From Rhodocyclaceae bacterium (GTDB taxonomy: Bacteria; Pseudomonadota; Gammaproteobacteria; Burkholderiales; Rhodocyclaceae), in assembly GCA_018261935.1 (NCBI GenBank), contig JAGTRP010000012.1:52060-116059 (forward strand): a stretch of 64,000 bases of DNA, given 5' to 3'. Position 1 is the stretch's first letter; each line of letters begins with the position of its first letter. Below are positions 18,785 through 26,082 of the stretch, piece after piece. The translations under genes were made by a program, and so were the position numbers. The notes below the pieces were generated by a model. It had not been told where the DNA came from, searched no databases, and saw nothing but the letters and a program-made list of their open reading frames with translations.

Positions 18785-20057
18785 ACGGCGCCGCTGGCTC
18801 GTCCTCGGCCTCCTGGCGGCCGGGGCGGGACTGGTCTTCGTCGGCCCCTGGCAGGCCCTCGCTCCCCTGGTGGCGGCGGCGCTCCTGCTCGCCCTGCCCG
18901 CCGCCGGCGGCGGCAATGAACTGGACGAACTCAACGGCCTGCTCAAGAAGGTCGGGAACGGCGAACTGGTATCCCGCCTGCCCCGCTCCTACACCGACCC
19001 GGCCCTGGAGCGCATCCGCGTCAATATCAATTCCTCCCTGGACCAGACCGAAACCGCCTTCCGGGAAATGCTCAACGCCATGGAAGCCCACACCGGCGGG
19101 CGCGGCTGGCGGCGGCTCCACAGCGCCGGCCTGCACGGCGCCTTCAAGGATGTCCTGGAGCAGATGCAGGCCATGCTGGACGAGCTGAACCAAGCCCAGG
19201 AATCCATCGCCCGGGAAGCCCTCTTGTCCAGGATTTTCCTGCGCTCCGAGCGCGGCCTGTCCATGGCCATCGGCCATGTGGACCAGGCGCTGCAAGCCGT
19301 GACCGCCGATTCCTCCCAGGCCGAGGCCCGGGCCCGGGCCTTCTCCGATGCTTCCGGCGCCATGTCCGGCGCCGCTGAATCCATGTCCGACGCCCTCGGG
19401 CGGGCCCAGTCCTCGGCCCAGCGCAGCGCCCAGTCCCTGGCCCAGCTCAACGACCGCACCGAGGCTATCCACGGCCTCACCGGCCACATCGACCGCATCG
19501 CCAAGCAGACCAACCTCCTCGCCCTCAACGCCGCCATCGAGGCAGCACGGGCCGGCGAGACGGGACGGGGCTTCGCCGTCGTCGCCGACGAGGTGCGCAA
19601 GCTCGCCGACGAAGCCCAGCGGGCGGCGGTCGAAATCGCCCAAGCCATTTCCGACGTCTCGACGGCCATGGCGGAGGTCTCCGGCCAAATGGGCGAACTG
19701 GGCGGCGCCGTCTCCAATGCCCGCGACACCGCCGCCAGCTTCAGCCAGGAACTCTCCACCTCCGCCGCCTCGGCCACCGTGGTCGGGGAACTGGCCGGGG
19801 CCGTGGGCCGCGACGCCCGGACCATGGAAAGCTCCATGCGCATGGTGGCCCTGGCCCAGAAGGCCCGGGCCGACGTCAATGCCATCATCAATGGCGAGAA
19901 GGTCGATACCTCGAACCTCTCCGAGGTGGAGCAAACCGCCCTCGCCCTGGCCGGCTCCAGGAAATGGGTCAGGGGCAGCGCCGAGCGGGAAGAGCTGGTG
20001 GGCATCTACGAGCAGCTCTTCGCCCACATCGAAAAGGGCATGGGCACTTCCGCCTAA
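18759..20057 (+). CDS. Methyl-accepting chemotaxis protein lacking a periplasmic domain
   Basis: A 432-residue transducer. Two adjacent hydrophobic segments (about residues 12-28 and 32-48) form a membrane hairpin with essentially no periplasmic loop. A cytoplasmic helical region follows, then the signalling domain with the canonical tip [20 protein letters not shown] and [17 protein letters not shown]. This is the topology of Aer-type energy-taxis receptors without their PAS domain. The upstream overlapping gene supplies a PAS domain, so the two products probably act together. No CheR-tethering pentapeptide is visible at the C-terminus (EKGMGTSA). Start ATG 18759 has AGGAA upstream. Confidence 0.9.
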   Translation: MNNWFSRFERRRWLVLGLLAAGAGLVFVGPWQALAPLVAAALLLALPAAGGGNELDELNGLLKKVGNGELVSRLPRSYTDPALERIRVNINSSLDQTETAFREMLNAMEAHTGGRGWRRLHSAGLHGAFKDVLEQMQAMLDELNQAQESIAREALLSRIFLRSERGLSMAIGHVDQALQAVTADSSQAEARARAFSDASGAMSGAAESMSDALGRAQSSAQRSAQSLAQLNDRTEAIHGLTGHIDRIAKQTNLLALNAAIEAARAGETGRGFAVVADEVRKLADEAQRAAVEIAQAISDVSTAMAEVSGQMGELGGAVSNARDTAASFSQELSTSAASATVVGELAGAVGRDARTMESSMRMVALAQKARADVNAIINGEKVDTSNLSEVEQTALALAGSRKWVRGSAEREELVGIYEQLFAHIEKGMGTSA

Positions 20058-20361
20058 GCGGCCACAAGCAACCCTCGATCGCCCCGGATCGAGACAGCCC
20101 CGGTTCGACAGTCGGGAATCGGGGCTGTACCCATGCGCCCCGCCCCCGGTTCCTTCGCCCCCGCCGACAACCCCATCCCGCTTCCCCCCGGAAGGACGAA
20201 ACGCCTCCGGGGAACCGCGGACTTGCCGGGAATGTCGATATGGACGGCGGCGATGTGCCTGATCACCCGGACTCGACCCCAGCACGGGGCCGTTCGAAGC
20301 GGAAAAGGCAAATGGCTTTTCGGTGGCGATATTCCTTGTCCAATATGAAAGAACACAAATC
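20058..20361. other. Gene-free junction with two consecutive hairpins
   Basis: No supported gene lies in these 304 bp. Just after the MCP stop are CTCGATC/GATCGAG (20074-20080 with 20087-20093) and ACAGCCCCG/CGGGGCTGT (20094-20102 with 20120-20128). Neither is followed by a T-tract, so termination would have to be unconventional. Base composition becomes less GC-extreme toward 20300, and CCTTGTCCAATAT lies near 20334-20346 just before the SYLF gene. The region marks the left edge of the accessory block. Confidence 0.4.
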
Positions 20362-20940
20362 ATGAACCTCCACATCATTGCAGGTCTCCGCGCAGCGCTG
20401 GTTTTGCTTGTTCTCTCCCTTCCCTTCGCTCCCTCCGGGGCATACGCGAAGAGCGAACAGGAAATCGATGCGGGTGTCGATGCCGCACTCGCCATGTTCA
20501 AGAAGGATGTCAAGGGAGCCGAGGACTATCTGAAAGGCGCCAAGGGCGTGCTTGTCATGCCCAATGTCACGAAAGCAGGTTTCGTCATTGGGGGGCAATC
20601 GGGCCAAGGCGCGCTCCGGATCGACGGCAAGACCGTCGGGTACTATCAAATGGGTGCCGGATCGATAGGCTTCCAAGCCGGTTATCAGGAAGCCAATTTC
20701 GTTTATCTGTTCCTGACCCAGGAAGCTCTGGACAACTTCCGCGCCAGCAACAAGTGGACCGCCGGCATGGACTTCGGGATTACCGTGGTGGATGTGGGAA
20801 CGGGCGCGTCGCTGGACACGCTGAAGGCGAAAAGCTCCATCGTCGCCTTCGCCTTCGGCAAGCGCGGCCTGATGGGCGGTTGGTCGGCGAAGGGCACCAA
20901 GTTCACGAAGCTGCCAAGCAGCAAGGCAACCGCACAATGA
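20362..20940 (+). CDS. SYLF/Ysc84-domain lipid-binding protein, secreted
   Basis: A 192-residue protein with a signal peptide (about 1-28, ending AYA) and a SYLF (Ysc84/DUF500) domain. Landmarks are FKKDVKGAEDYLKGAKGVLV, VTKAGFVIGGQSGQGALRI, YYQMGAGSIGFQAGYQ, VYLFLTQEALDNF and the G-rich C-terminal strands. Eukaryotic SYLF domains bind phosphoinositides; bacterial secreted forms are thought to bind envelope lipids. ATG 20362 sits directly before the signal peptide with a weak site. First gene of the accessory block. Confidence 0.88.
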   Translation: MNLHIIAGLRAALVLLVLSLPFAPSGAYAKSEQEIDAGVDAALAMFKKDVKGAEDYLKGAKGVLVMPNVTKAGFVIGGQSGQGALRIDGKTVGYYQMGAGSIGFQAGYQEANFVYLFLTQEALDNFRASNKWTAGMDFGITVVDVGTGASLDTLKAKSSIVAFAFGKRGLMGGWSAKGTKFTKLPSSKATAQ

Positions 20941-21028
20941 TCTGATTTCGCGCCATCGTACCCATTGCCTCCCGGCTGGACGCTGCGCCTGGCGCCGTCA
21001 TGCCGGAGTTATGCTCGAAGGAGCAACC

Positions 21029-21868
21029 ATGTTGCGTTCAAGTCTGCTATTGATCGCGTCCATGCTGGCCACCCATGGGGCTTGGGCGGCGCAGCCCGCT
21101 ACCGCCCCCGGCCAGGCGGCGGGCGCGCCCGCTGCGGCCCAGACGGAATCACAGCAGTTCGCCCGCGCCCGCCTGATGGAAATGGCCAAATTCCTCGCCG
21201 GAACGGAAAAATTCAGCGTGGAACTGCGCATCGGCTACGAAGTGGTGCAGGCCGACGGCCAGAAGATCGAATTTGGCGAGATGCGGCAAGTATCGGTCCA
21301 GCGGCCGGACCGCATGCGCGTCGTTGAACTGGAGAGCGGCGGTGACGGCAACCAGATGCTGCTGGATGGCAAGCGCATCACCGTCCTCAACGGCAGGACC
21401 GGCCTCTTCGCCCAGGCCCCGCAGCCGGGCGACATCGATGCCTCGGTGGTGTATTTCGTCCGCGACCTGCAGATGCGCCTGCCCCTCGCCCCCTTGCTGA
21501 TGAAAAGCCTTCCCGATGAACTGTCGCGGCGCGTGCAGCGCATCGAGTATGTGGAACACACCGATATCCTCGGCAAGCCCGCGCACCATATCGCTGCCCG
21601 CGGGGCGAACGTGGATTTGCAGGTATGGATTGCAGACGGCGCGCGGCCCGTGCCGCTGCGCATCGTGTTGACCTACCCATTGGCGGTGGGGCAACCGCAG
21701 TTCTGGGCAGATTTTTCCAGATGGAATCTGTCGCCGGGCTTCGACAAAGCGGCATTCACCTTCAAACCGCCCGCCAATGGGAAGCAGATCATGTTCTCCG
21801 TTCAATTCGTGCCGGCAGCCCGCACCCAGCAAGCGGCCGAATCCCGGAAGCAAGGAGGCACGCCATGA
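21029..21868 (+). CDS. DUF2092 domain periplasmic protein
   Basis: A 279-residue protein with a signal peptide (about 1-20, cleavage after AWA) and a DUF2092 domain. It opens RARLMEMAKFLAGTEKFSVE, then EFGEMRQVSVQRPDRMRVV and the long beta-strand pattern of LolA-like folds (ILGKPAHHIAARG, VDLQVWIADGARPVPLRIVL). A role in binding lipids or hydrophobic ligands in the periplasm is inferred from fold similarity. ATG 21029 follows GAAGGAG. It overlaps the next gene by 4 nt (ATGA), so they are coupled. Confidence 0.85.
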   Translation: MLRSSLLLIASMLATHGAWAAQPATAPGQAAGAPAAAQTESQQFARARLMEMAKFLAGTEKFSVELRIGYEVVQADGQKIEFGEMRQVSVQRPDRMRVVELESGGDGNQMLLDGKRITVLNGRTGLFAQAPQPGDIDASVVYFVRDLQMRLPLAPLLMKSLPDELSRRVQRIEYVEHTDILGKPAHHIAARGANVDLQVWIADGARPVPLRIVLTYPLAVGQPQFWADFSRWNLSPGFDKAAFTFKPPANGKQIMFSVQFVPAARTQQAAESRKQGGTP

Positions 21869-22629
21869 TTTCACGGAAACGGACGGCCCACATTGCCGCA
21901 CTGGTGGCCATGCTGTCGGCAATTTTCATTGTTCAGGACGTGGAAGCGGCCCGTGGCGGGGCCGCAGGCGGGAGGGGCGCCGGCGCTGGCGGGATGGGAG
22001 GAGGAGCCTCGCGCGGAGGTGCCGGGGCTCCCTCGGGCGGCGGGCAATTTACCCGCCAAGGCGCCGCTTCAAGCGGCAGCCTCTCCGGCGGGGCACGGTC
22101 TTCCCAACAGGCTGGTCGGCAGACTGCGGCTTCGGGCACCTCCACGGCAAACCAGGCCCAGCGCCAGGGTGCGACGGCTGCCAACCAGGAGGCAAGGCAG
22201 AGCGCGACCAGTGCGAACCAGGCGCAACGGCAGCAAGCATCGGCCCAGAATGTCGAAACGCGCCAACAGGGGGCCACGACCCGCCAGGAAAGCCGTCAGG
22301 GGGCCTGCCCTTCCGGCGGCTGCAACTATGCCCCCCGGCCGGGCTATTATCCTCCTCCCGCCTCCTACTCGTCGCAGGATGACTGGGACCACAGTGCCGC
22401 GGCAGCGGGTTTGGTCGTCGGCGCTGCGGTCGGCTCTGCGACTACGGCGGCGGCAGCTTCCGCCCAAAGTGCTCCGCCGCCTCCGGCTCCCGCGGCGACC
22501 CTGCCGTGCCCGCCCGAGGTCGCGACCATCAAGGGCGTGACCTACTACCGTTGCGGACAGAGTTACTACATGCAGGCCTATGGCTCCTCCGGACCGGTCT
22601 ACATGCCGGTCCAGCCGCCCGCAATGTGA
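21865..22629 (+). CDS. Secreted Gly/Ala/Gln-rich low-complexity protein
   Basis: A 254-residue protein with a signal peptide (about 1-28), then three zones: a Gly/Ala-rich stretch; a Gln/Ala/Thr-rich stretch with imperfect repeats of NQAQRQ(G/Q)A and NQEARQSA (about residues 90-145); and a C-terminal part with GYYPPP, a short hydrophobic Ala/Gly segment and CPPEVATIKGVTYYRCGQSY. The last motif, tyrosine-rich with two cysteines, resembles the short C-terminal modules of secreted DUF6515-like proteins, a tentative match. Strong site AAGGAGG before the ATG; coupled to the DUF2092 gene. An envelope or surface role is inferred. Confidence 0.75.
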   Translation: MISRKRTAHIAALVAMLSAIFIVQDVEAARGGAAGGRGAGAGGMGGGASRGGAGAPSGGGQFTRQGAASSGSLSGGARSSQQAGRQTAASGTSTANQAQRQGATAANQEARQSATSANQAQRQQASAQNVETRQQGATTRQESRQGACPSGGCNYAPRPGYYPPPASYSSQDDWDHSAAAAGLVVGAAVGSATTAAAASAQSAPPPPAPAATLPCPPEVATIKGVTYYRCGQSYYMQAYGSSGPVYMPVQPPAM

Positions 22630-22727
22630 GGCGCCGCGGAGCGGCAGGGCACAACCGTGGCAGCCAACAATCCGGGGGGCGGAGCCCCCTTTCGGATAAC
22701 CCTTCCCAGGCGCGTTGGAGTCCTGTC

Positions 22728-23528
22728 ATGAATTTTGACGCCGTTGTATATCTGGTGGACGACGACCCTGGCGTCTTGAAAGGGTTGACCCGCTTGCTGT
22801 GCACGGAGGGATATACCGTGCAAGCCTTCGATTCGGCCGATGAATTCCTCCTGGCCCATGACCCGCTGGTGTCGGGCTGCGTTGTCCTGGACCTGTTCAT
22901 GCCGAACATCGATGGCCTCGCATTGCAGCAGGCTTTGCTGGCGTCGGCCTGCGAGCGCTTCATTATCTTCATGACCGGCTATGGCGATATCGATACCGTT
23001 GTCCAGGCCATGAAAGCCGGCGCGGTTGATTTTCTGACCAAGCCCTTCTACGACGAAGACCTTCTGGCCGCGGTCCGTAACGCCATCGCCAAGGACCAAC
23101 GGGCCCGCAAGGCGCGGCAGGAGCTTCAGTCGATACGGTGGCGCATGGATCGGCTTACGCCGCGGGAACGGGAAGTGTTGCAGCATGTCGTCGCCGGGCG
23201 GCTCAACAAGCAGATCGCCGCCGATCTCGGCATCGCGGAAAAGACGATCAAGGTGCATCGTGCCCGGGCCATGGAAAAAATGGGGGCTGCATCGCTGGCG
23301 GAGCTTGTGCGCATTACCGTCGGAGCGGACGTCGGAGCCGTTGCAGAAATCCCCCTTCACGACCAGACCGAGCGCCACGAAAAATCAGCCGCGTGGCGTT
23401 ACCACGCCCAAGACCGCCGCGTCGAGGATCGCCGCGTCCAGGATCGCCGCGCGCCAGCGTTGAGGGATGCAGGCAAGGGAATGAGGTTGGACCTAGGTCC
23501 AATAGGCCGGCGCAGGGAAGGCGCCTAA
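22728..23528 (+). CDS. FixJ/NarL-type response regulator, orphan
   Basis: A 266-residue regulator. The receiver (about 5-120) has all key residues: D11-D13, phosphoacceptor D55 (VVLDLFMPN), T83 and K105 (FLTKPF). The LuxR-type HTH (about 140-200, LTPREREVLQHVVAGRLNKQ through AEKTIKVHRARAMEKMGA) is FixJ/StyR-like. The C-terminus has an unusual tail of three 15-nt repeats encoding DRRVE, DRRVQ and DRRAP (23412-23456). ATG 22728 follows TTGGAG. No histidine kinase is adjacent. A 16-bp palindrome in its last codons may be a regulator site for the downstream permease. Confidence 0.9.
   Translation: MNFDAVVYLVDDDPGVLKGLTRLLCTEGYTVQAFDSADEFLLAHDPLVSGCVVLDLFMPNIDGLALQQALLASACERFIIFMTGYGDIDTVVQAMKAGAVDFLTKPFYDEDLLAAVRNAIAKDQRARKARQELQSIRWRMDRLTPREREVLQHVVAGRLNKQIAADLGIAEKTIKVHRARAMEKMGAASLAELVRITVGADVGAVAEIPLHDQTERHEKSAAWRYHAQDRRVEDRRVQDRRAPALRDAGKGMRLDLGPIGRRREGA
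23489..23503 (+). promoter_or_regulatory. Candidate operator GGACC(W)AGGTCCAAT, copy 1
   Basis: GGACCTAGGTCCAAT lies inside the perfect 16-bp palindrome 23487-23502, 82 nt before the AI-2E permease start. The same motif with one change occurs at 24738-24752. A shared palindrome before two adjacent transcription units suggests a regulator site. Confidence 0.5.
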
Positions 23529-23584
23529 ATTTCTCTGGATGAATCGCCAAAGGTGGCTCCTGTTGATGACCCTGAGGGGAAAGC

Positions 23585-24691
23585 ATGAGACTCGATCGCC
23601 TGATGGATCAATTGCTCGGAGTGTTCGCGCTATTGGTGCTGGCCGGAGGAACGTTGCTTGTGGTCGCGCCGTTCTTTACGGCGTTGCTGTGGGGAGCGAT
23701 TCTCGCCTACTGCACATGGCAACCCTTCAAGCGTCTGACCACCGTGCTCGGCGGGCGGCAAGTCTGGGCGGCGCTGCTGATCGTGTTGTTCATCTTCTGC
23801 GTGGTTCTCGGGCCGATTTTTTATGCCGGCTTCGCCTTCTTTGCGTATGTGCCGCACGGCGTCGAGTTGCTGCAACAGCGCTTTGCCGCGGGACTGCCTC
23901 CATTGCCCGATTGGCTGATCCAGCTGCCGTTTGTCGGCTCGACCATCGACGAAGTCTGGAGCGGGATCACCGCCCGCAATCCGGAAATGGTGGCGCGATT
24001 GCGGGAATTTGCCGGCCCCATGGCCAGGAATGCCCTCCATGTAGCCCTCGCAGTGGTCAATGGCTTGGGCCTTCTTACCCTGAGCGTCCTGTTTGCGCTT
24101 TTCTTCTATTTGGGCGGCGAAAAAGCCGCTACCAGCCTGCTTGCCGGGATGAAGCGCATCGCCGGGGGAGAACGCTCCCTCTATCTGCTGGCGCTGGTGG
24201 GCGGCACAGTGAAAGGGGTGGTCTACGGAATCCTTGGGACCTCCTTTCTACAGGCCGTCCTGTGTGCCGTGGGCTACTGGATCGCGGGCCTGCCTTCCCC
24301 GGCGCTGCTCGGTCTGGCGACCTTCTTTCTGGCGATATTGCCGGGGGGGCCCATCGTCGTCATCGGGCCCGGCGCGGCCTGGCTGGCGCTCGGTGGCCAC
24401 GGCGGCTGGGCAATCTTTCTCGTGGTATGGGCCCTCGTGGTCGGCATCGCCGTAGACAACGTGCTGAAGCCGATGTTGATCGGCAAGAGCAGTCACGTGC
24501 CGTTCATCCTCATCCTGGTGGGCGTACTGGGCGGGGCGGCGGCATTCGGCTTCCTCGGCGTCTTTATCGGCCCCACCTTGCTGGCGGTGGCGAACGCCGT
24601 ATTGATGGATTGGACGACTGAAACGGCGGTCGAACAGGAAGCGGAACCGGTCCCGGTCGAGCAAGAGCACAAGCAGCCGGTGCCGCCATAA
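23585..24691 (+). CDS. AI-2E family transporter (PerM/TqsA-like permease)
   Basis: A 368-residue polytopic membrane protein of the AI-2E/UPF0118 family. About eight hydrophobic segments are grouped at the N-terminus (residues 10-90), the middle (150-185) and the C-terminus (205-340). Family landmarks include ALFFYLGGEKAA, LLGLATFFLAILPGGPIVVI, VDNVLKPMLIGKSS and FGFLGVFIGPTLLAVA. Members export autoinducer-2 or act as Na+/H+ antiporters, so substrate cannot be assigned. The C-terminal tail is Glu/Gln/Pro-rich. AGGGGAAAGC precedes the ATG. Confidence 0.9.
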   Translation: MRLDRLMDQLLGVFALLVLAGGTLLVVAPFFTALLWGAILAYCTWQPFKRLTTVLGGRQVWAALLIVLFIFCVVLGPIFYAGFAFFAYVPHGVELLQQRFAAGLPPLPDWLIQLPFVGSTIDEVWSGITARNPEMVARLREFAGPMARNALHVALAVVNGLGLLTLSVLFALFFYLGGEKAATSLLAGMKRIAGGERSLYLLALVGGTVKGVVYGILGTSFLQAVLCAVGYWIAGLPSPALLGLATFFLAILPGGPIVVIGPGAAWLALGGHGGWAIFLVVWALVVGIAVDNVLKPMLIGKSSHVPFILILVGVLGGAAAFGFLGVFIGPTLLAVANAVLMDWTTETAVEQEAEPVPVEQEHKQPVPP

Positions 24692-24737
24692 GGCGGTCGG
24701 CGGCCGCATTTCATTGACGCCGCGCGCCCCCCGGATG

Positions 24738-24752
24738 GGACCAAGGTCCAAT
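24738..24752 (+). promoter_or_regulatory. Candidate operator GGACC(W)AGGTCCAAT, copy 2
   Basis: GGACCAAGGTCCAAT lies intergenically, 41 nt before the start of the RND adaptor gene. It differs at one position from the copy at 23489-23503. The inverted halves GGACC and GGTCC fit a dimeric regulator. Confidence 0.5.
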
Positions 24753-24792
24753 TGCCGGCACGCTGCCACCGACCTAACTTGGTACGAGAGCG

Positions 24793-26055
24793 ATGATGAG
24801 GTGTCTTTCATTTATGCGCAGCCCTTCCCCGACGATATCTGCCTTCCTGCGCCTGGTGCTGAGGCGGCTTTGCCTCGCAGGCGCCGGCGCGATTGCCGTC
24901 GTTATTCTCGGCTGCAGCAAGCCCGCCGGTTCGCCGCCCTCCGCGCCCATGGAAGTGACTGCCGTCACCGTTGCGCCGAAGGACACGCCCGTCCAGTTCG
25001 AATTCGTTGCCCAGACCCAAAGCTCGCGGGAAGTGGAGATCCGTGCGCGGGTGGATGGCTTCCTCGACAAGCGGCTATATACCGAAGGCGAAATGGTGCG
25101 GACCGGACAGCCCATGTTCCAGATGGACCGCAAGCCCTTCGAGGCCGCGCTCCTGTCCGCCCAGGGCCAACTCGAACAGCAGAAGGCGCGGCTTGAGGTG
25201 GCGAAGGCAAACCTCGCCCGCGTCAGGCCGCTGGCCGCAAAGAACGCGGTGAGCAAGAAAGAACTCGACGATGCGATCGGCTTCGAAAAGCAGGCCGCAG
25301 CCGCGGTGCTCGCGGCCCAGGGCGAGGTGCGCACGGCAAAGCTCAACCTGGGGTACACCACGATCAACTCGCCGCTCAACGGATTGAGCAGTTTTGCCAA
25401 GAAACAGGAAGGCAGCTACGTGACGTCCGGGGAGGACGGCCTGCTCACGTCGGTATCCCAGGTCGATCCGATCTGGGTCAATTTCAGCATTTCCGAAAAC
25501 GAGCAGTTGAGTTACCGCGACCAGATAGCCAAGGGACAGCTCACGTTCCCCGCCAACAAGAACTTCGAAGTTCAGGTGATCCTGGCCGACGGCACCGTAT
25601 ACCCCCACCGCGGCCACATCAATTTCGCGGAGCCGTCCTTCGACAAGCAAACCGGCACCTTCCTGGTGCGCACGGCGCTTCCCAATCCCCAGGGCGTCCT
25701 GCGCCCCGGCCAGTTCGTGCGCGCCAAGGTCTTCGGCTCGACGCGGCCCGGCGCCGTCCTGCTGCCGCAGCGGGCGGTGCTGCAGGGCCCGAAAGGCCAT
25801 TATGTCTGGGTGATAGGGAACGACAACAAGGCGAAACAGCGCGTGGTCGAGGTCGGAGAATGGTACGGCGACGACTGGTTCGTCAGCGACGGCTTGCGCT
25901 CCGGCGAACGGGTCGTCGTCGATGGTGCGATACGCGTCGCCGCCGATGCGCCCCTGACTATCGCCCAGGCCCACCCCGCAGGCATCGCCGGCCCCAGTGC
26001 CAGTGAAAAGGCTTCCTCCGCTCAGGCCGCGAGGGAAGCGAAATCCTTGCGCTAG
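24793..26055 (+). CDS. RND efflux periplasmic adaptor (membrane fusion lipoprotein)
   Basis: A 420-residue AcrA/MexA-type adaptor. It has a long basic n-region, then a hydrophobic segment and lipobox VILGC near residue 41. The order is: lipoyl half (EIRARVDGFLDKRLYTEGE), alpha-hairpin (LEQQKARLEVAKANLARVRP, then KKELDDAIGFEKQAAAAVLA), second lipoyl half (YTTINSPLNGL), beta-barrel and membrane-proximal domain. It bridges inner-membrane pump and outer-membrane channel. Double ATG at 24793/24796. First gene of a complete pump operon; no TetR/MarR repressor is adjacent. Confidence 0.94.
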   Translation: MMRCLSFMRSPSPTISAFLRLVLRRLCLAGAGAIAVVILGCSKPAGSPPSAPMEVTAVTVAPKDTPVQFEFVAQTQSSREVEIRARVDGFLDKRLYTEGEMVRTGQPMFQMDRKPFEAALLSAQGQLEQQKARLEVAKANLARVRPLAAKNAVSKKELDDAIGFEKQAAAAVLAAQGEVRTAKLNLGYTTINSPLNGLSSFAKKQEGSYVTSGEDGLLTSVSQVDPIWVNFSISENEQLSYRDQIAKGQLTFPANKNFEVQVILADGTVYPHRGHINFAEPSFDKQTGTFLVRTALPNPQGVLRPGQFVRAKVFGSTRPGAVLLPQRAVLQGPKGHYVWVIGNDNKAKQRVVEVGEWYGDDWFVSDGLRSGERVVVDGAIRVAADAPLTIAQAHPAGIAGPSASEKASSAQAAREAKSLR

Positions 26056-26082
26056 GCGCTGCACCCGCCACGGGAAGGCCAA

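Noticed and set aside
20074..20128. Two hairpins considered as a terminator for the MCP gene
   Set aside because: Stems are convincing but no T-tract follows either, so they are listed only as structure.
18738..20513. A 591-codon - strand frame opposite the MCP gene
   Set aside because: Antisense of a biased-codon gene; the MCP signalling tip is unmistakable on the + strand.
23489..23503. Palindrome interpreted as an intrinsic terminator of the regulator gene
   Set aside because: It lies before the stop codon, has no loop or T-tract, and recurs upstream of the RND operon.
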